Shown here in pieces: positions 9,063 to 18,079 of a DNA stretch of 64,000 bases. Positions within the stretch are counted from its first letter, which is position 1. Every line of letters begins with the position of its first letter. The DNA lies in contig NZ_NHOA01000139.1 in the NCBI RefSeq assembly GCF_002727125.1, forward strand, positions 33,584 through 97,583, given 5' to 3'. Made by a program: the position numbers and the translations under genes. The notes below the pieces were generated by a model. That model was given only the letters and a program-made list of their open reading frames with translations. It had not been told where the DNA came from and did not search any database. This DNA comes from Halorubrum persicum (GTDB lineage Archaea; Halobacteriota; Halobacteria; Halobacteriales; Haloferacaceae).

Positions 9063-10139
9063 TCAGTCGTCGTCGGCCGCCCGCGTTTCCGCGTCCGGCT
9101 CGGCGCCCGCCGCGCGCGGTCCGCCCGCGTGTCCCTCGTGAGCGAGCGCAGTCGCCATGAGCGACGGCGAGATCGCGGGCACCTCGTCGGCGTCGACCGG
9201 CCCGTCCGACTCGATCGCCTCCTGCGAGCGCGGGAACTCGCGGATCTCCTTGTGGATGGCGAGCCCGGCCTTCGCGCCCTGCCCCATCGCGACGGGCACC
9301 TGATTGTGGCCGGGGGTGACGTCGCCGACCGCGAACACGCCGTCCTCGCTGGTGCGGCCGTGGTCATCGACGTCCACCTCGCCGCTGTCGGTCAGGTCGC
9401 AGCCGAGCCCCTCAGCGAGCGCGGTGTTGTAGTTGGAGCCGTACATCGGGAAGCCGCCCCGGTACTCGCGGCGGGTGCCGTCGGCGAACTCCAGCGCTTC
9501 GAGCCAGCCCGAGTCGGGGTCGTTCTCGACGCCCGTCACGTCCTCGTGGACGACCTCGACGGGGTGGGCCTCCAGCCGCGCGGCGGTCTCGTCGCTCCAC
9601 GTCGGCTCCGCGCCGCGGGTCAACAGGTCCACGTCGTCGGTCATGTTGAGCATAATCATCGCGACGTGGGCGGCGGCCTCGCCGTGACCCATCACGTACA
9701 CCGGCTCGTCGACGAACATGTAGGCGTCGCAGTGGAGACAGTAGTGGAGCCCCTTGCCCGTCCGCGGGAGCGGGGGGTCCGGGCGCTCGTCGGAGAAGCC
9801 GGTCGCGAGGACGACGCGGTCGGCGAGAAGCTCGGCGTCGTTCGTCGTCAGTCGGAACCGGTCGTCGTCGGTGCGCTCGACGTCGCTGACGAAGCCACGT
9901 ACGAAGGCGCCGCCGTACGACTGCACCTGCTCGCGGCCGGTGGCGAGGAACTCGTTGCCGGAGACATCCTCGGTGATGCCGATCACGTTGTGCGTGTCCG
10001 CCATCATCGCCGCGCGTCCGCCACCGCGGTCGATCAGCACCGTTTCGTGTCCCAGTCGGGCGCCGTACAACGCGGTCGTCAGGCCGGCCGGACCGCCGCC
10101 TACGACCGCGACTTCGTACTCGTCGTCGGACGAACTCAT
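9063..10139 (-). CDS. NAD(P)/FAD-dependent oxidoreductase, thioredoxin-reductase-like
   Basis: A 358-residue two-dinucleotide-binding flavoprotein. VVGGGPAGLTTALYGARLG is the N-terminal FAD-binding motif. YCLHCDAY supplies a CxxC at the place of the redox-active CxxC of thioredoxin reductases. VMGHGEAAAHVA is the NAD(P)-site glycine motif, and FAVGDVTPG is the second FAD motif. A longer reading frame extends 35 codons upstream, but a TTTAAA element sits 27 bases before the internal ATG at 10139, so the shorter leaderless start is preferred. The C-terminal roughly 40 residues are acidic and low-complexity. It may reduce a thioredoxin- or glutaredoxin-like partner; no partner gene is adjacent. 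Confidence 0.9.
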   Translation of the reverse strand: MSSSDDEYEVAVVGGGPAGLTTALYGARLGHETVLIDRGGGRAAMMADTHNVIGITEDVSGNEFLATGREQVQSYGGAFVRGFVSDVERTDDDRFRLTTNDAELLADRVVLATGFSDERPDPPLPRTGKGLHYCLHCDAYMFVDEPVYVMGHGEAAAHVAMIMLNMTDDVDLLTRGAEPTWSDETAARLEAHPVEVVHEDVTGVENDPDSGWLEALEFADGTRREYRGGFPMYGSNYNTALAEGLGCDLTDSGEVDVDDHGRTSEDGVFAVGDVTPGHNQVPVAMGQGAKAGLAIHKEIREFPRSQEAIESDGPVDADEVPAISPSLMATALAHEGHAGGPRAAGAEPDAETRAADDD

Positions 10140-10286
10140 TGCCGGATCGTACGCGACGCGGCGGTTTAAATCAAGTCGTGCTGTGCGCGCGGCGCGGCCA
10201 GCCCGGTAGCCGGTCTCCGTCCGATCGGCGTCGCCGAAGTTCACACCTCCGGAGGTTTATGTCGATCCGTCGCGTTCGATGGGGCA

Positions 10287-10604
10287 GTGCCATCGCGACT
10301 CGCCGCCGCCGTCGCACTCCTCCTCGTCGGCGCCGGCGCCGATATCGCCTCGACCTACGTCGCCGTCTCGGGCGGACAGTACGTCGAGGGGTCGCCGGTC
10401 GGCGCGGCGCTCATCGCGACGTTCGGGCTCGTCCCCGGCATGCTGTTCACCAAGGCCGCCGGGATGGTCCTCATCGGGATCCCCGTCGCCGTCGCGGGGG
10501 GGACCCGCCGGCTCGTCGCGACGCTGATGTGCGCCGGCGTCGGCGCCCTCTCGCTCGCGACCGCGATGCGGAACCTCCTCCTCGTGACGGGCGTCTGGGG
10601 GTGA
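10287..10604 (+). CDS. Small integral membrane protein (DUF5658-like)
   Basis: A 105-residue hydrophobic protein with about three membrane helices (residues 5-25, 40-70, 78-100). The conserved-looking stretch GADIASTYVAV near the N-terminus resembles haloarchaeal DUF5658 proteins, but I am not certain of that family. It begins with GTG; GTTTATGT about 28 bases upstream supports a leaderless start there. It lies between a flavoprotein gene and a phosphoesterase gene on the other strand. No function is assigned. Confidence 0.72.
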   Translation: MPSRLAAAVALLLVGAGADIASTYVAVSGGQYVEGSPVGAALIATFGLVPGMLFTKAAGMVLIGIPVAVAGGTRRLVATLMCAGVGALSLATAMRNLLLVTGVWG

Positions 10605-10652
10605 CAGGCGTCTGGCCGTGACGCACTCGCTCCCCGGCGACCCCGCGGTTCC

Positions 10653-11324
10653 TCACTCTCCCGAATACAGCCGATCGGCGGTTCGTTCGGGGAGGCCGGC
10701 GTCGGCGACCGCCTCGCTGACGCGATCGAGGTCGTAGGCGACGCGCCGCAGGTCGACCTCGTCGGCCTGCGTGTCGAGCACCGCGTACCCCGCCTCCGGG
10801 TCGCCGTCGCGGGGCTGCCCGACGCTGCCGGGGTTGACGACGACGCCGCCCGCGACCGAGCGCTTCCCCTGGACGTGGGTGTGGCCGAGCACGATCCCGT
10901 CGCGATCGCCCATGTGGCGGTCGAGGTCGGGGAACTCGTTCGGGTAGACGTAGGCGTCCTCGCGCTCTGCCGCGGGGTGCGAGTGGACGAGGAGATACCG
11001 GTCGCCGGCGAACGTCTCAGCGCGCGGGAGGCCGTCGAGCCACGCGCGCTGGTCGTCCGAGAGCGACGCCTTCGCGTGTTCGAGGCCGGCCTCGGCCATC
11101 CGGTTGGCCCGGTAGCGCTCGGGCGTCCCGACGGTGCGGTCGTGGTTGCCACGGACCGTTTTCGCGGCGACCTCGCGCACGCGCTCGACGCACTCGGCCG
11201 GCCACGGGTTGTACCCGATCACGTCCCCGGCGCAGAGGATCCGGTCGACCGTCGGCATGTCGTCGAGGACGGCTTCGAGCGCGGGGAGGTTCGCGTGTAC
11301 GTCCGAGATGAGGCCCACTTTCAT
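10653..11324 (-). CDS. Metallophosphoesterase (YfcE/MJ0936-like)
   Basis: A 223-residue calcineurin-like phosphoesterase. The dimetal ligand motifs appear in order: [10 protein letters not shown] at the N-terminus (Asp8, His10), [23 protein letters not shown] and GHTHVQG. This set and the length fit the archaeal YfcE/MJ0936 group of phosphodiesterases, whose physiological substrates are mostly unknown. It appears monocistronic and is transcribed toward the small membrane protein gene. Confidence 0.92.
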   Translation of the reverse strand: MKVGLISDVHANLPALEAVLDDMPTVDRILCAGDVIGYNPWPAECVERVREVAAKTVRGNHDRTVGTPERYRANRMAEAGLEHAKASLSDDQRAWLDGLPRAETFAGDRYLLVHSHPAAEREDAYVYPNEFPDLDRHMGDRDGIVLGHTHVQGKRSVAGGVVVNPGSVGQPRDGDPEAGYAVLDTQADEVDLRRVAYDLDRVSEAVADAGLPERTADRLYSGE

Positions 11325-11444
11325 CAGGTGGCGGTTCGGGAGCGACGCCCGAATAGGTTCGGTCCGGGCGTGGCGCCGGGAGTGAACGCCGCCGACGGTC
11401 CATCTCTGACCCGCCTCCGCCGACCCGCCCCCGACGACGGGCGC

Positions 11445-12110
11445 CTACGCTACCTTCGTCGACACCGCGATGCCGGAGCCGACGGGGAGGATCGCGGTCT
11501 CGACGGCGTCGTCGGAGCGCACCGTCCCGACGTACTCGCCGATCCCCCGCGTCTCGCCGTCGACCTCGGGGTCGGGGAGCGGCGCGCCGTCCTCGAAGTG
11601 CGCGACGAGGTCCCCGAAGTCGATCGGGCCTCTGGTGATGTTGTCGGCGACGATCACGCCGCCCGTCCGGACCTTCGGGAGGACCGTGCGGTAGGCCTCG
11701 GCGTACCGGCCCTTCTGGTGGTCGATGAGGACGATATCGAAGGGGCCGTCGTAGCGCTCGATCGTCTCCATCGCGTCGCCCACCTCGAAGGTGACGCTGT
11801 CGGCGTACCCCCCGTCGGCGGCGAACTTGACCCCCCGTTTCGCCTCCTCCTCGTCGAACTCGGTGCAGATCACGGCGTCGGCGCCGCCGCGCAGGAACCA
11901 CGTCGCGGAGTAGCCGAAGCCGGAGCCGAACTCGAAGACGCGCTCGGCGCCGGTCAGGCGAGCGATCAGCCGGAGGACCGACCCCGCTTCCGGCCCGATG
12001 ATGGGGAACCCCCAGTCGTCGGCGAGGGCGGCCATCTCCGCCTGCGTCGCGGTGTGCTCGGGCGCCGTCGCGGCGAGGAAGCGCTCGGCCGAGTCGGAGA
12101 GGATGTCCAT
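11445..12110 (-). CDS. O-methyltransferase (CCoAOMT-like family)
   Basis: A 221-residue SAM-dependent O-methyltransferase of the caffeoyl-CoA/catechol type. Motifs are [16 protein letters not shown] (motif I), [12 protein letters not shown] (motif II region with the metal-binding Asp) and [13 protein letters not shown]. An ATG 8 codons further upstream exists, but TTTCAAGT lies about 27-30 bases before the ATG at 12110, so that start is chosen. The substrate is unknown. The gene is divergent from the methylmalonyl-CoA mutase gene, with about 135 bases shared for both promoters. Confidence 0.88.
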   Translation of the reverse strand: MDILSDSAERFLAATAPEHTATQAEMAALADDWGFPIIGPEAGSVLRLIARLTGAERVFEFGSGFGYSATWFLRGGADAVICTEFDEEEAKRGVKFAADGGYADSVTFEVGDAMETIERYDGPFDIVLIDHQKGRYAEAYRTVLPKVRTGGVIVADNITRGPIDFGDLVAHFEDGAPLPDPEVDGETRGIGEYVGTVRSDDAVETAILPVGSGIAVSTKVA

Positions 12111-12214
12111 GGCTCGCGTTCGACCGCACGTCACTTGAAACCGCCCGTCGGCGGGCGCCCGAGGCGTTCGGGAAGGCGGGGAGACCGTCGTCGCGGACGC
12201 CGCCGCCGAAAAGT

Positions 12215-12222
12215 GTTAAGTC
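12215..12222 (+). promoter_or_regulatory. TATA box of methylmalonyl-CoA mutase gene
   Basis: GTTAAGTC is centred 28 bases before the ATG at 12246, preceded by a purine-rich GAAAAGT that could act as BRE. The spacing implies a leaderless transcript and fixes the start well inside a longer open frame. Confidence 0.6.
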
Positions 12223-12245
12223 CCGCTCGCGCGACCCAGTTACTA

Positions 12246-13922
12246 ATGTACGATCCTGAGGAACTGGACGCGATCCGGGAGGCCAAGGAGTCGTGGGAGT
12301 CGGGGACCTACGGCGAGACGGTCGACCGATTCGGGGAGCGGAAGGAGTCGTTCACCACCGACACAGGCGGACAAGAGGTCGACCCGCTGTACACGCCCGC
12401 CGATATCGCCGACCACGACTACCGCGGGGATCTGGGGAACCCGGGCGAGGAGCCGTACACCCGCGGCGTCTACTCGACGATGCACCGCGGGCGGCTCTGG
12501 ACGATGCGCCAGTACGCGGGGATGGGCACCGCCGCGGAGACCAACGAGCGGTTCAACTACCTCATCGATCAGGGCTCGTCCGGGCTCTCGATGGCGTTCG
12601 ACCTCCCGACCCAGATGGGGTACGACTCCGACGCCGCGATGGCCGAGGGGGAGGTGGGGCGCTCGGGCGTCGCCATCGACACCCTCGACGACTTCGAGAC
12701 CGTCTTCGACGGGATCCCCCTCGACGAGGTGTCCACGTCGATGACGATCAACGCCCCCGCCGCCGTCCTCCTCGCGATGTACGTCGCGATGGGCGACAAG
12801 CAGGGCGTCCCCAGAGCGCAGCTCCGCGGGACGATCCAGAACGACATCATGAAGGAATACATCGCGCGGAACCTCTACATCTACCCGCCAGAGCCCTCGA
12901 TGCGGCTCATCACGGACATCTTCGAGTTCTGCGCCGCCGAGACCCCCAGCTTCAACACCATCTCCATCTCGGGATACCACATCCGGGAGGCCGGCTCGAC
13001 CGCCGCCCAAGAGGTCGCGTTCACCCTCGGAAACGGGATCCAGTACGTCCAGGCCGCGATCGACGCCGGACTCGACGTCGACGAGTTCGCGCCGCAGCTC
13101 TCCTTCTTCTTCAACGCCCACAACAACATCTTCGAGGAGGCCGCGAAGTTCCGCGCCGCCCGCCGGATGTGGGCCACGATCATGGAGGAGCGGTTCGACG
13201 CGCAGAACCCGAAATCGAAACAGCTCAAGTTCCACACCCAGACCGGCGGCTCCACGCTCACCGCCCAGCAGATCGAGAACAACGTCGTCCGGGTGGCGTA
13301 CCAGGCGCTCGCGGCGGTGCTCGGCGGCACCCAGAGCCTCCACACGAACGGCAAAGACGAGGCGCTGGCGCTCCCGACCGAGAAGTCCGTCCGCACCGCG
13401 CTCCGCACCCAGCAGATCCTCGCGCACGAGTCGGGCGCCGCCGACACGATCGACCCGCTCGCGGGGTCGTACTACGTCGAGAACCTCACGGACGGGATCG
13501 AGGAGGACGCCTTCGAGATTCTGGAGGAGGTCGACCGACGCGGGGGGATGCTGGAGGCCGTCAAGAGCCAGTGGGTCCAGCGACAGATCCAAGACGTCGC
13601 CTTCGAGCGCCAGCAGGAGATCGAGGACGGCGAGCGCGTCATCGTCGGCGTCAACGAGTTCGAGGTGGACGAGGAGCCGGAGATGGACCTCGAAGAGGTC
13701 GACCCGGAGCAGGAGCAGAACCAGCGGGAGCGCCTGGAGGAGGTCAAAGCCGAGCGCGACAGCGACGCCGTCGACGACGCGCTCACGTCGCTCCGCGAGG
13801 CCGCGCAGGGCTCCGAGAACGTGATGCCGCACATCGTCGACGCGGTGAAGGCGTACGCGACGGTTCAGGAGGTCTCGGACGTGCTCCGCGACGAGTTCGG
13901 GGAGTACAAGCCGGGGCGGTAG
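12246..13922 (+). CDS. Methylmalonyl-CoA mutase, large (catalytic) subunit
   Basis: A 558-residue acyl-CoA mutase catalytic domain that interconverts methylmalonyl-CoA and succinyl-CoA with adenosylcobalamin. The N-terminal part includes [20 protein letters not shown], the substrate-channel motif typical of MCM. Further on are [38 protein letters not shown] and [15 protein letters not shown]. The B12-binding domain is absent, so the protein must pair with a separate small subunit encoded outside this window, as in other archaea. The frame is open far upstream, but the TATA box at 12215 and family alignment place the start at MYDPEELD. Methylmalonyl-CoA epimerase is encoded 1.3 kb downstream. 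Confidence 0.96.
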   Translation: MYDPEELDAIREAKESWESGTYGETVDRFGERKESFTTDTGGQEVDPLYTPADIADHDYRGDLGNPGEEPYTRGVYSTMHRGRLWTMRQYAGMGTAAETNERFNYLIDQGSSGLSMAFDLPTQMGYDSDAAMAEGEVGRSGVAIDTLDDFETVFDGIPLDEVSTSMTINAPAAVLLAMYVAMGDKQGVPRAQLRGTIQNDIMKEYIARNLYIYPPEPSMRLITDIFEFCAAETPSFNTISISGYHIREAGSTAAQEVAFTLGNGIQYVQAAIDAGLDVDEFAPQLSFFFNAHNNIFEEAAKFRAARRMWATIMEERFDAQNPKSKQLKFHTQTGGSTLTAQQIENNVVRVAYQALAAVLGGTQSLHTNGKDEALALPTEKSVRTALRTQQILAHESGAADTIDPLAGSYYVENLTDGIEEDAFEILEEVDRRGGMLEAVKSQWVQRQIQDVAFERQQEIEDGERVIVGVNEFEVDEEPEMDLEEVDPEQEQNQRERLEEVKAERDSDAVDDALTSLREAAQGSENVMPHIVDAVKAYATVQEVSDVLRDEFGEYKPGR

Positions 13923-13927
13923 GGCGG

Positions 13928-13984
13928 CCGATCTATCGCGGCCGCACCGATCTACCGCAGCCGAACCGATCTACCGCAGCCGCA
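13928..13984. repeat. Three tandem copies of a 19-bp unit
   Basis: Copies lie at 13928-13946, 13947-13965 and 13966-13984, with consensus CCGATCTACCGCAGCCGMA. The second and third differ by one base and the first by a few more. The third copy contains the stop codon of the YbjQ-family gene (13971-13973, minus strand). The outer copies therefore look like duplications of that gene's 3' end, in the short gap to the mutase gene. Confidence 0.85.
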
Positions 13985-14285
13985 CCGCGGTCCCGTACGC
14001 GAGGATCTTCGCGCCGCTGTCAGCGATCGAAGAGGTGGTGAACCGGACGTTGATCACGCCGTCGGCACCGAGCGACTCCGCCTCCTCGATCATGCGGTCC
14101 TGCGCCTGATCGCGGGCGTCGGTCATCAGTTCGGTGTATCCCTTCAGCTCGCCGCCCGCGAGGTTGCGGAGGCCCTGGGTGATGTCGCGGCCGACGTTGC
14201 GGGCGCGGACCGTGTTCCCGCGGACGAGCCCGAGCGTCTCGGTCACTTCCTTCCCGGCGATCGACTCGGTGTTGGAGAGCTCCAT
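13971..14285 (-). CDS. YbjQ/UPF0145 family protein
   Basis: A 104-residue protein of the YbjQ (UPF0145) family, small homo-oligomers sometimes described as heavy-metal-binding-like. Family features are the opening around IAGKEVTETLGLVRGNTVRARNVG, then AESLGADGVINVRF and the C-terminal GTAVRL. The length is normal for the family. Its 3' end lies inside a 19-bp tandem repeat. It is convergent with the mutase gene and lies just downstream of the formate/nitrite-type channel gene (66-base gap), possibly in one transcript. Function unknown. Confidence 0.9.
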   Translation of the reverse strand: MELSNTESIAGKEVTETLGLVRGNTVRARNVGRDITQGLRNLAGGELKGYTELMTDARDQAQDRMIEEAESLGADGVINVRFTTSSIADSGAKILAYGTAVRLR

Positions 14286-14351
14286 ATCGGCACCGTTCGG
14301 CGGGTGAGCAGTTAAATGTCGACCGGGATCAACCCGCCGCGGCGCAGACCT

Positions 14352-15155
14352 TCAGTCCGCGCCGCGGACGACGTGACCGTACTTCAGCAGCGCGACGAAC
14401 ACCGCGCCGCCGAAGGCGTTGCCGATCGTCGCCAGCACGAGGAACCCGGCGTAGTCGGACAGCGAGATGGCGTCCGAGACGATGAGCCCGAACAGCACCT
14501 CGACGTTGCCCGCGATCGAGTGCGGGAGGTGGAGGAGCCCGATCGTGCCGGTGACGATCAACACGAGGAGGATCCGAGAGGTCGTGTCCCGCGCCGCCGC
14601 CACGAGCCACGCCAGGAGCCCCATCAGCCACCCGGCGAAGACGCCGCCGACGAACAGCCACGGGAGGTCGTGGTCGACGAGCTTCAGGGCGATGGTCTCG
14701 AACGACTGGGGGTCGACGACGCCGAGCTCCGGCATCAACAGGGTCACGAGCAGGGTGAACAGCAGCCCGCCGACGATGTTACCGGCGTACACGAGCCCCC
14801 AGAGCCGCCCCAGTTGGCCGAGCGACGCCTGCCGGTCGAGCACCGGGATCACGGCCAGCGTCGTGTGCTCGGTGAACAGCTCGGAGCGACCCAATATTAC
14901 GAACATGAACCCGATGGAGTAGACGCTCGCTAACAGGAGTTCGGTCGTGAGGTCACCGAAGGTCCCCGGAGAGAGCGTCAACACCACCGCCATCATCAGC
15001 GGGCCGAACCCGATGTCGAGCCCCGCCGACAGGCCCGAAAGCAGGAGCCCGTACCGCTCCCGGTTCATCTCGTGGAGCGCGCTCTCGAGCAGCGATCCGA
15101 GGATGTTCCGCGATGTCATCTGCTCTGTCGCGCCGTCGGTCTGTGAGTCGCTCAC
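14352..15155 (-). CDS. Formate/nitrite transporter (FNT) family protein
   Basis: A 267-residue membrane channel of the FNT family (formate, nitrite and related weak acids), with six helices. Characteristic stretches are SGLSAGLDIGFGPLMM, GRSELFTEHTTLAVIPVLD and YAGNIVGGLLFTL, plus GNVEVLFGLIVSDAISLSDY and TIGNAFGGAVFVALLKYGH near the end. The open frame continues 24 codons upstream. A GTG at 15155 lies about 27-30 bases below a TATA-like AAAGATTT (15182-15189), so that start is preferred. The transported ion cannot be told from sequence. Proximity to methylmalonyl-CoA genes may be fortuitous. Confidence 0.9.
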   Translation of the reverse strand: MSDSQTDGATEQMTSRNILGSLLESALHEMNRERYGLLLSGLSAGLDIGFGPLMMAVVLTLSPGTFGDLTTELLLASVYSIGFMFVILGRSELFTEHTTLAVIPVLDRQASLGQLGRLWGLVYAGNIVGGLLFTLLVTLLMPELGVVDPQSFETIALKLVDHDLPWLFVGGVFAGWLMGLLAWLVAAARDTTSRILLVLIVTGTIGLLHLPHSIAGNVEVLFGLIVSDAISLSDYAGFLVLATIGNAFGGAVFVALLKYGHVVRGAD

Positions 15156-15224
15156 TGGTGCAGTTGCGGTCGGATCGCACCCAAATCTTTGGATACCGGC
15201 GGGGAGCAGGCGTCCCCCTCGGGC

Positions 15225-15232
15225 CATATAAG
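15225..15232 (+). promoter_or_regulatory. TATA box of methylmalonyl-CoA epimerase gene
   Basis: CATATAAG is centred 28 bases before the ATG at 15257, a clear leaderless arrangement. It selects this start over in-frame codons further upstream. Confidence 0.65.
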
Positions 15233-15256
15233 TCGGCGGGGCTCGATCCGAGGGAT

Positions 15257-15643
15257 ATGCACTTCGACCACGTCGGCGTCGCGACGCGCGATGCCGCCGA
15301 CCTCGCCGAGCTGTTCGACGGCCTGCTCCAGGCGCCGATCGCCCACGAAGAGACGTTCGACGGGATGGATGTCGCCTTCCTCGAGCTCGACGACGGCGGC
15401 TACTTCGAGCTGCTCGAGCCGACCGCGGGCGGCGCGATCGCCGACTACCTCGACCGGGAGGGGCCGGGGATCCACCACGTCGCGCTCGCCACCGACGACA
15501 TCGTGGAGGCGCTGGACCGCGCCCGCGACCTCGGCGTCGACATCATCGACGAGACGCCGCGCCCCGGCGCGTGGGGCCACGAGGTGGCGTTTCTCCACCC
15601 CCGATCGACGGGCGGGGTGCTCGTGGAGTTCGTCGAGCACTGA
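15257..15643 (+). CDS. mce: Methylmalonyl-CoA epimerase
   Basis: A 128-residue protein of the vicinal-oxygen-chelate fold that epimerises (2S)- and (2R)-methylmalonyl-CoA, supplying the mutase encoded at 12246. It opens with FDHVGVATRDAADL (metal ligand His), and contains YFELLEPT (Glu), GIHHVALATDDI (His) and VLVEFVE at the end (Glu). The GPGIHHVAL pattern is typical of archaeal and bacterial epimerases. The length is normal. The TATA box at 15225 sets the start. Confidence 0.93.
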   Translation: MHFDHVGVATRDAADLAELFDGLLQAPIAHEETFDGMDVAFLELDDGGYFELLEPTAGGAIADYLDREGPGIHHVALATDDIVEALDRARDLGVDIIDETPRPGAWGHEVAFLHPRSTGGVLVEFVEH

Positions 15644-15701
15644 GGGGGCGGCGTCAGGCGCCGGCGACTGATTTAACCGCGCGGCGGGCGGACCGCCGGG
15701 C

Positions 15702-16400
15702 GTGTTCCGCGACCTCTCGCGACCGATCGAGACGGGGATGCCGACGTACCCGGGCGATCCGGACGTGACGCTCGCGCCCGACGCGACCCACGAGGCCGAC
15801 GGCTACGCGACGGGCGAGCTCCGCGCCGGGACGCACGCAGGGACCCACGTGGACGCGCCGCGCCACACGCTCCCGGACGGCGAGACGCTCGACGAGGTCG
15901 GCGTCGGATCCTTCGCCTTCGACGCCTGGCTCGTTGACTGCCGCCCGCTGCAGCCGCGGGAGCCGATCGCACCCGGGGCGCTGCCCGAGCCGAGCCGCCT
16001 CGACGCCGAGGTGGACCTCCTCGTCCTCCGGACCGGCTGGGCGACCCGCTGGGGCACCGACCGGTACCGCGACCACCCGTACCTGACGGCGGCGGCCGCG
16101 GAGCGGTGTCGCGAACTGGGCGTCGGCGTCGGCCTGGACGCGTTCGGCCCGGACCCGACCCCGACCGGATCGACGGGGCAGGGCGAATCGATGGGGACGG
16201 GGGAAGCCGAACCGGCGGGGACGGACGAGCCCGACGGCACGCCCGCCCACGACGCCCTCCTGGGCGACTCGCTGCCGATCGTCGAGAACCTGCGCGGGCT
16301 CGACGGCTTACCGCCGCGGTTCCGGCTGTACGCCTTTCCCCTCCGGCTCCGCGGCGGGGACGGGTCGCCGGTGCGAGCGGTCGCGGAGTGGGAGGGGTGA
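15702..16400 (+). CDS. Cyclase family protein (kynurenine-formamidase-like metal hydrolase)
   Basis: A 232-residue protein of the cyclase/KynB-like family, metal-dependent amidohydrolases. The metal-binding signature HAGTHVDAPRH is at about residues 46-56, and the N-terminal DLSRPIETGMPTYPGDP is typical. The second conserved region is interrupted. After GLDAFGPDP there is a roughly 30-residue insertion rich in Gly, Thr, Glu and Pro before AHDALLGDSLPIVENL. It starts with GTG at 15702; GATTTAAC about 30 bases upstream supports this. The substrate is unknown. Fifty-eight bases separate it from the epimerase gene. Confidence 0.88.
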   Translation: MFRDLSRPIETGMPTYPGDPDVTLAPDATHEADGYATGELRAGTHAGTHVDAPRHTLPDGETLDEVGVGSFAFDAWLVDCRPLQPREPIAPGALPEPSRLDAEVDLLVLRTGWATRWGTDRYRDHPYLTAAAAERCRELGVGVGLDAFGPDPTPTGSTGQGESMGTGEAEPAGTDEPDGTPAHDALLGDSLPIVENLRGLDGLPPRFRLYAFPLRLRGGDGSPVRAVAEWEG

Positions 16401-16482
16401 GAGCCGGTCGCACCGCCGGTGGCGAACCAGACCAAACCCGTTTTAAGCGTCGGCGACGAACCGCGATTCAAGGTCGATATCC

Positions 16483-16764
16483 ATGGAGATGCCACGTCGT
16501 TTCAACACGTACTGTCCACACTGTGACTCCCACCAGGAGCACGAAGTGGAGAAGGTTCGATCGGGTCGGGCAACCGGAATGAAGCGCGACGCGCGCCAGC
16601 GACGCCGCGCGCTCGCGACAATCGGCAACGCCGGCGGGTACTCGAAGGTGCCCGGTGGCGACAAGCCGACCAAGAAGACCCACCTGAAGTACCGCTGCGG
16701 CGACTGCGGCAAGGCTCACATGCGTGAGGGCTGGCGCGCCGGCCGGCTCACGTTCCAGGAGTAA
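16483..16764 (+). CDS. rpl44e: Ribosomal protein eL42 (L44e)
   Basis: A 93-residue large-subunit ribosomal protein with the zinc ribbon CPHC near residues 11-14 and CGDC near residue 72. The basic middle ([10 protein letters not shown]) and [10 protein letters not shown] are hallmarks of L44e. A second ATG two codons in (MPRRFNTYC) is an alternative start. GTTTTAAG at 16440-16447 is the likely promoter element for the operon eL42-eS27-aIF2a-Nop10-PAC2. The next gene begins 2 bases after the stop. Confidence 0.97.
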   Translation: MEMPRRFNTYCPHCDSHQEHEVEKVRSGRATGMKRDARQRRRALATIGNAGGYSKVPGGDKPTKKTHLKYRCGDCGKAHMREGWRAGRLTFQE

Positions 16765-16766
16765 GC

Positions 16767-16940
16767 ATGGCAGGAAGCTTCCACCGCGTCGCCTGCGGCG
16801 ACTGCGAGAACGAACAGGTCGTCTTCGGCAAAGCCTCCTCGACGGTGTCGTGTGCGGTCTGCGGCACGACCCTCGCGACCCCGACCGGCGGGGAGGCCGA
16901 GCTCCACGGCGAGATCGTCGAAACCGTTGAGGCGCGGTAA
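16767..16940 (+). CDS. rps27e: Ribosomal protein eS27
   Basis: A 57-residue small-subunit ribosomal protein. It reads MAGSFHRVACGDCENEQVVF and continues to CAVCGTTL, giving two CxxC pairs of a zinc ribbon. TGGEAELHGEIVETVE closes it, the usual eS27 C-terminus. It starts 2 bases after the eL42 stop and is followed 18 bases later by aIF2-alpha, so translation is coupled within the operon. Confidence 0.96.
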   Translation: MAGSFHRVACGDCENEQVVFGKASSTVSCAVCGTTLATPTGGEAELHGEIVETVEAR

Positions 16941-16958
16941 CCGCCTCACCACCCCCGT

Positions 16959-17759
16959 ATGAAGTACAGCGGCTGGCCCGAACCCGGCGAGCTGGTGGTC
17001 GGCGACGTCGACGAGATCGCCGACTTCGGCGTGTTCGTCGACCTCGACGAGTACGAGGACAAGCGCGGCCTCTGTCACATCAGCGAGGTCGCCTCCGGCT
17101 GGATCAAGAACGTCCGCGACCACGTCCGCGAGGGACAGACGGTCGTCGCGAAGGTGCTCGATGTCGACGAGTCGTCGAACCAGATCGACCTCTCGATCAA
17201 AGACGTCAACGAACACCAGCGCAAGGACAAGATACAGGCCTGGAAGAACTCGCAGAAGGCCGACAACTGGATGCTGATCGCGCTCGGCGAGGACGTCGAC
17301 GACGACCGCTACACCGCGGTCGCCAACGCGCTCCTCGCCGAGTACGACTCGCTGTACGACGCCTTCGAGGCGGCCGCGATCAGCGGCGACGAGGCGCTCG
17401 AGGACGTCGACATCGACGACGACGCCCTCGACGCCATCGTCGCGGCGGCCCGCGACAACGTCTCAGTCCCGTACGTCGACGTGACCGGCTACGTCGATCT
17501 GGAGTCCGCGGCCCCCGACGGCGTCGACGACGTGAAGGCGGCCCTCGAAGCGGCCGAGGGGAACGGCGAGATCCCGGACGGCGTCGACCTCGAAGTCGGC
17601 TACGTCGGCTCGCCCGAGTACCGGATCAAGGTCCGCGCGCCCGACTACAAGACGGCCGAGGACCAGCTTGAGGCCGCCGCGGCCCGCGCCCGCGAGGCCA
17701 TCGAGGCCGCCGGCGGCGACGGCGAGTTCCACCGCGAGCGCCGCGAGGACGACGAGTAG
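16959..17759 (+). CDS. Translation initiation factor aIF2 subunit alpha
   Basis: A 266-residue alpha subunit of the archaeal initiator-tRNA delivery factor aIF2. The N-terminal S1/OB domain (about residues 1-85) shows [38 protein letters not shown] and [11 protein letters not shown]. It is followed by the helical domain and a C-terminal alpha/beta domain (about 175-260). The acidic tail is halophilic in character. Its place after eS27 and before Nop10 is the order conserved in many archaea. Confidence 0.97.
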   Translation: MKYSGWPEPGELVVGDVDEIADFGVFVDLDEYEDKRGLCHISEVASGWIKNVRDHVREGQTVVAKVLDVDESSNQIDLSIKDVNEHQRKDKIQAWKNSQKADNWMLIALGEDVDDDRYTAVANALLAEYDSLYDAFEAAAISGDEALEDVDIDDDALDAIVAAARDNVSVPYVDVTGYVDLESAAPDGVDDVKAALEAAEGNGEIPDGVDLEVGYVGSPEYRIKVRAPDYKTAEDQLEAAAARAREAIEAAGGDGEFHRERREDDE

Positions 17760-17797
17760 TCGCCCGCGGTTTCGCCTCTCACCTCTCCTCTCAACCC

Positions 17798-17980
17798 GTG
17801 AAATCCGACATCCGCGTCTGCGCGAACTGGGAGACCGCCCACGACCGACCGGTGTACGCGCTCGGCGAGCGCTGCCCGGCGTGTGACGGTCCGACCGAGA
17901 ACAGCGCCCCGGCGCCGTTCAGCCCCGAAGACCCCTACGGCGAGTACCGACGCCGGGCGCGGCGGCGGGCGTCTGAGTAG
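17798..17980 (+). CDS. nop10: H/ACA RNP protein Nop10
   Basis: A 60-residue H/ACA ribonucleoprotein component that binds Cbf5 for RNA-guided pseudouridylation and rRNA processing. The zinc-binding region begins IRVCANWETAHD and continues with CPACDGPTENSAPAPFSPED, then YGEYRRRARRR, the standard Nop10 C-terminal helix. It begins with GTG at 17798, 38 bases after the aIF2-alpha stop. It normally has four Cys; here the first pair is reduced to a single Cys (C8), a common variation in haloarchaea. Confidence 0.93.
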   Translation: MKSDIRVCANWETAHDRPVYALGERCPACDGPTENSAPAPFSPEDPYGEYRRRARRRASE

Positions 17981-18079
17981 CGCGGCATCCGCCAGCGCCG
18001 ACGCCGCTGTCGCGACGCCGAGCCGCGCGCAGCACCGGAATAGCCACCCTCTTGTGAGCCCCGCCCGGAGTACCCCGGT

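Noticed and set aside
10875..12245. Upstream extension of the mutase frame (open back to 10875)
   Set aside because: Region is antisense to the phosphoesterase and O-methyltransferase genes; a TATA box at 12215 and family alignment put the start at 12246.
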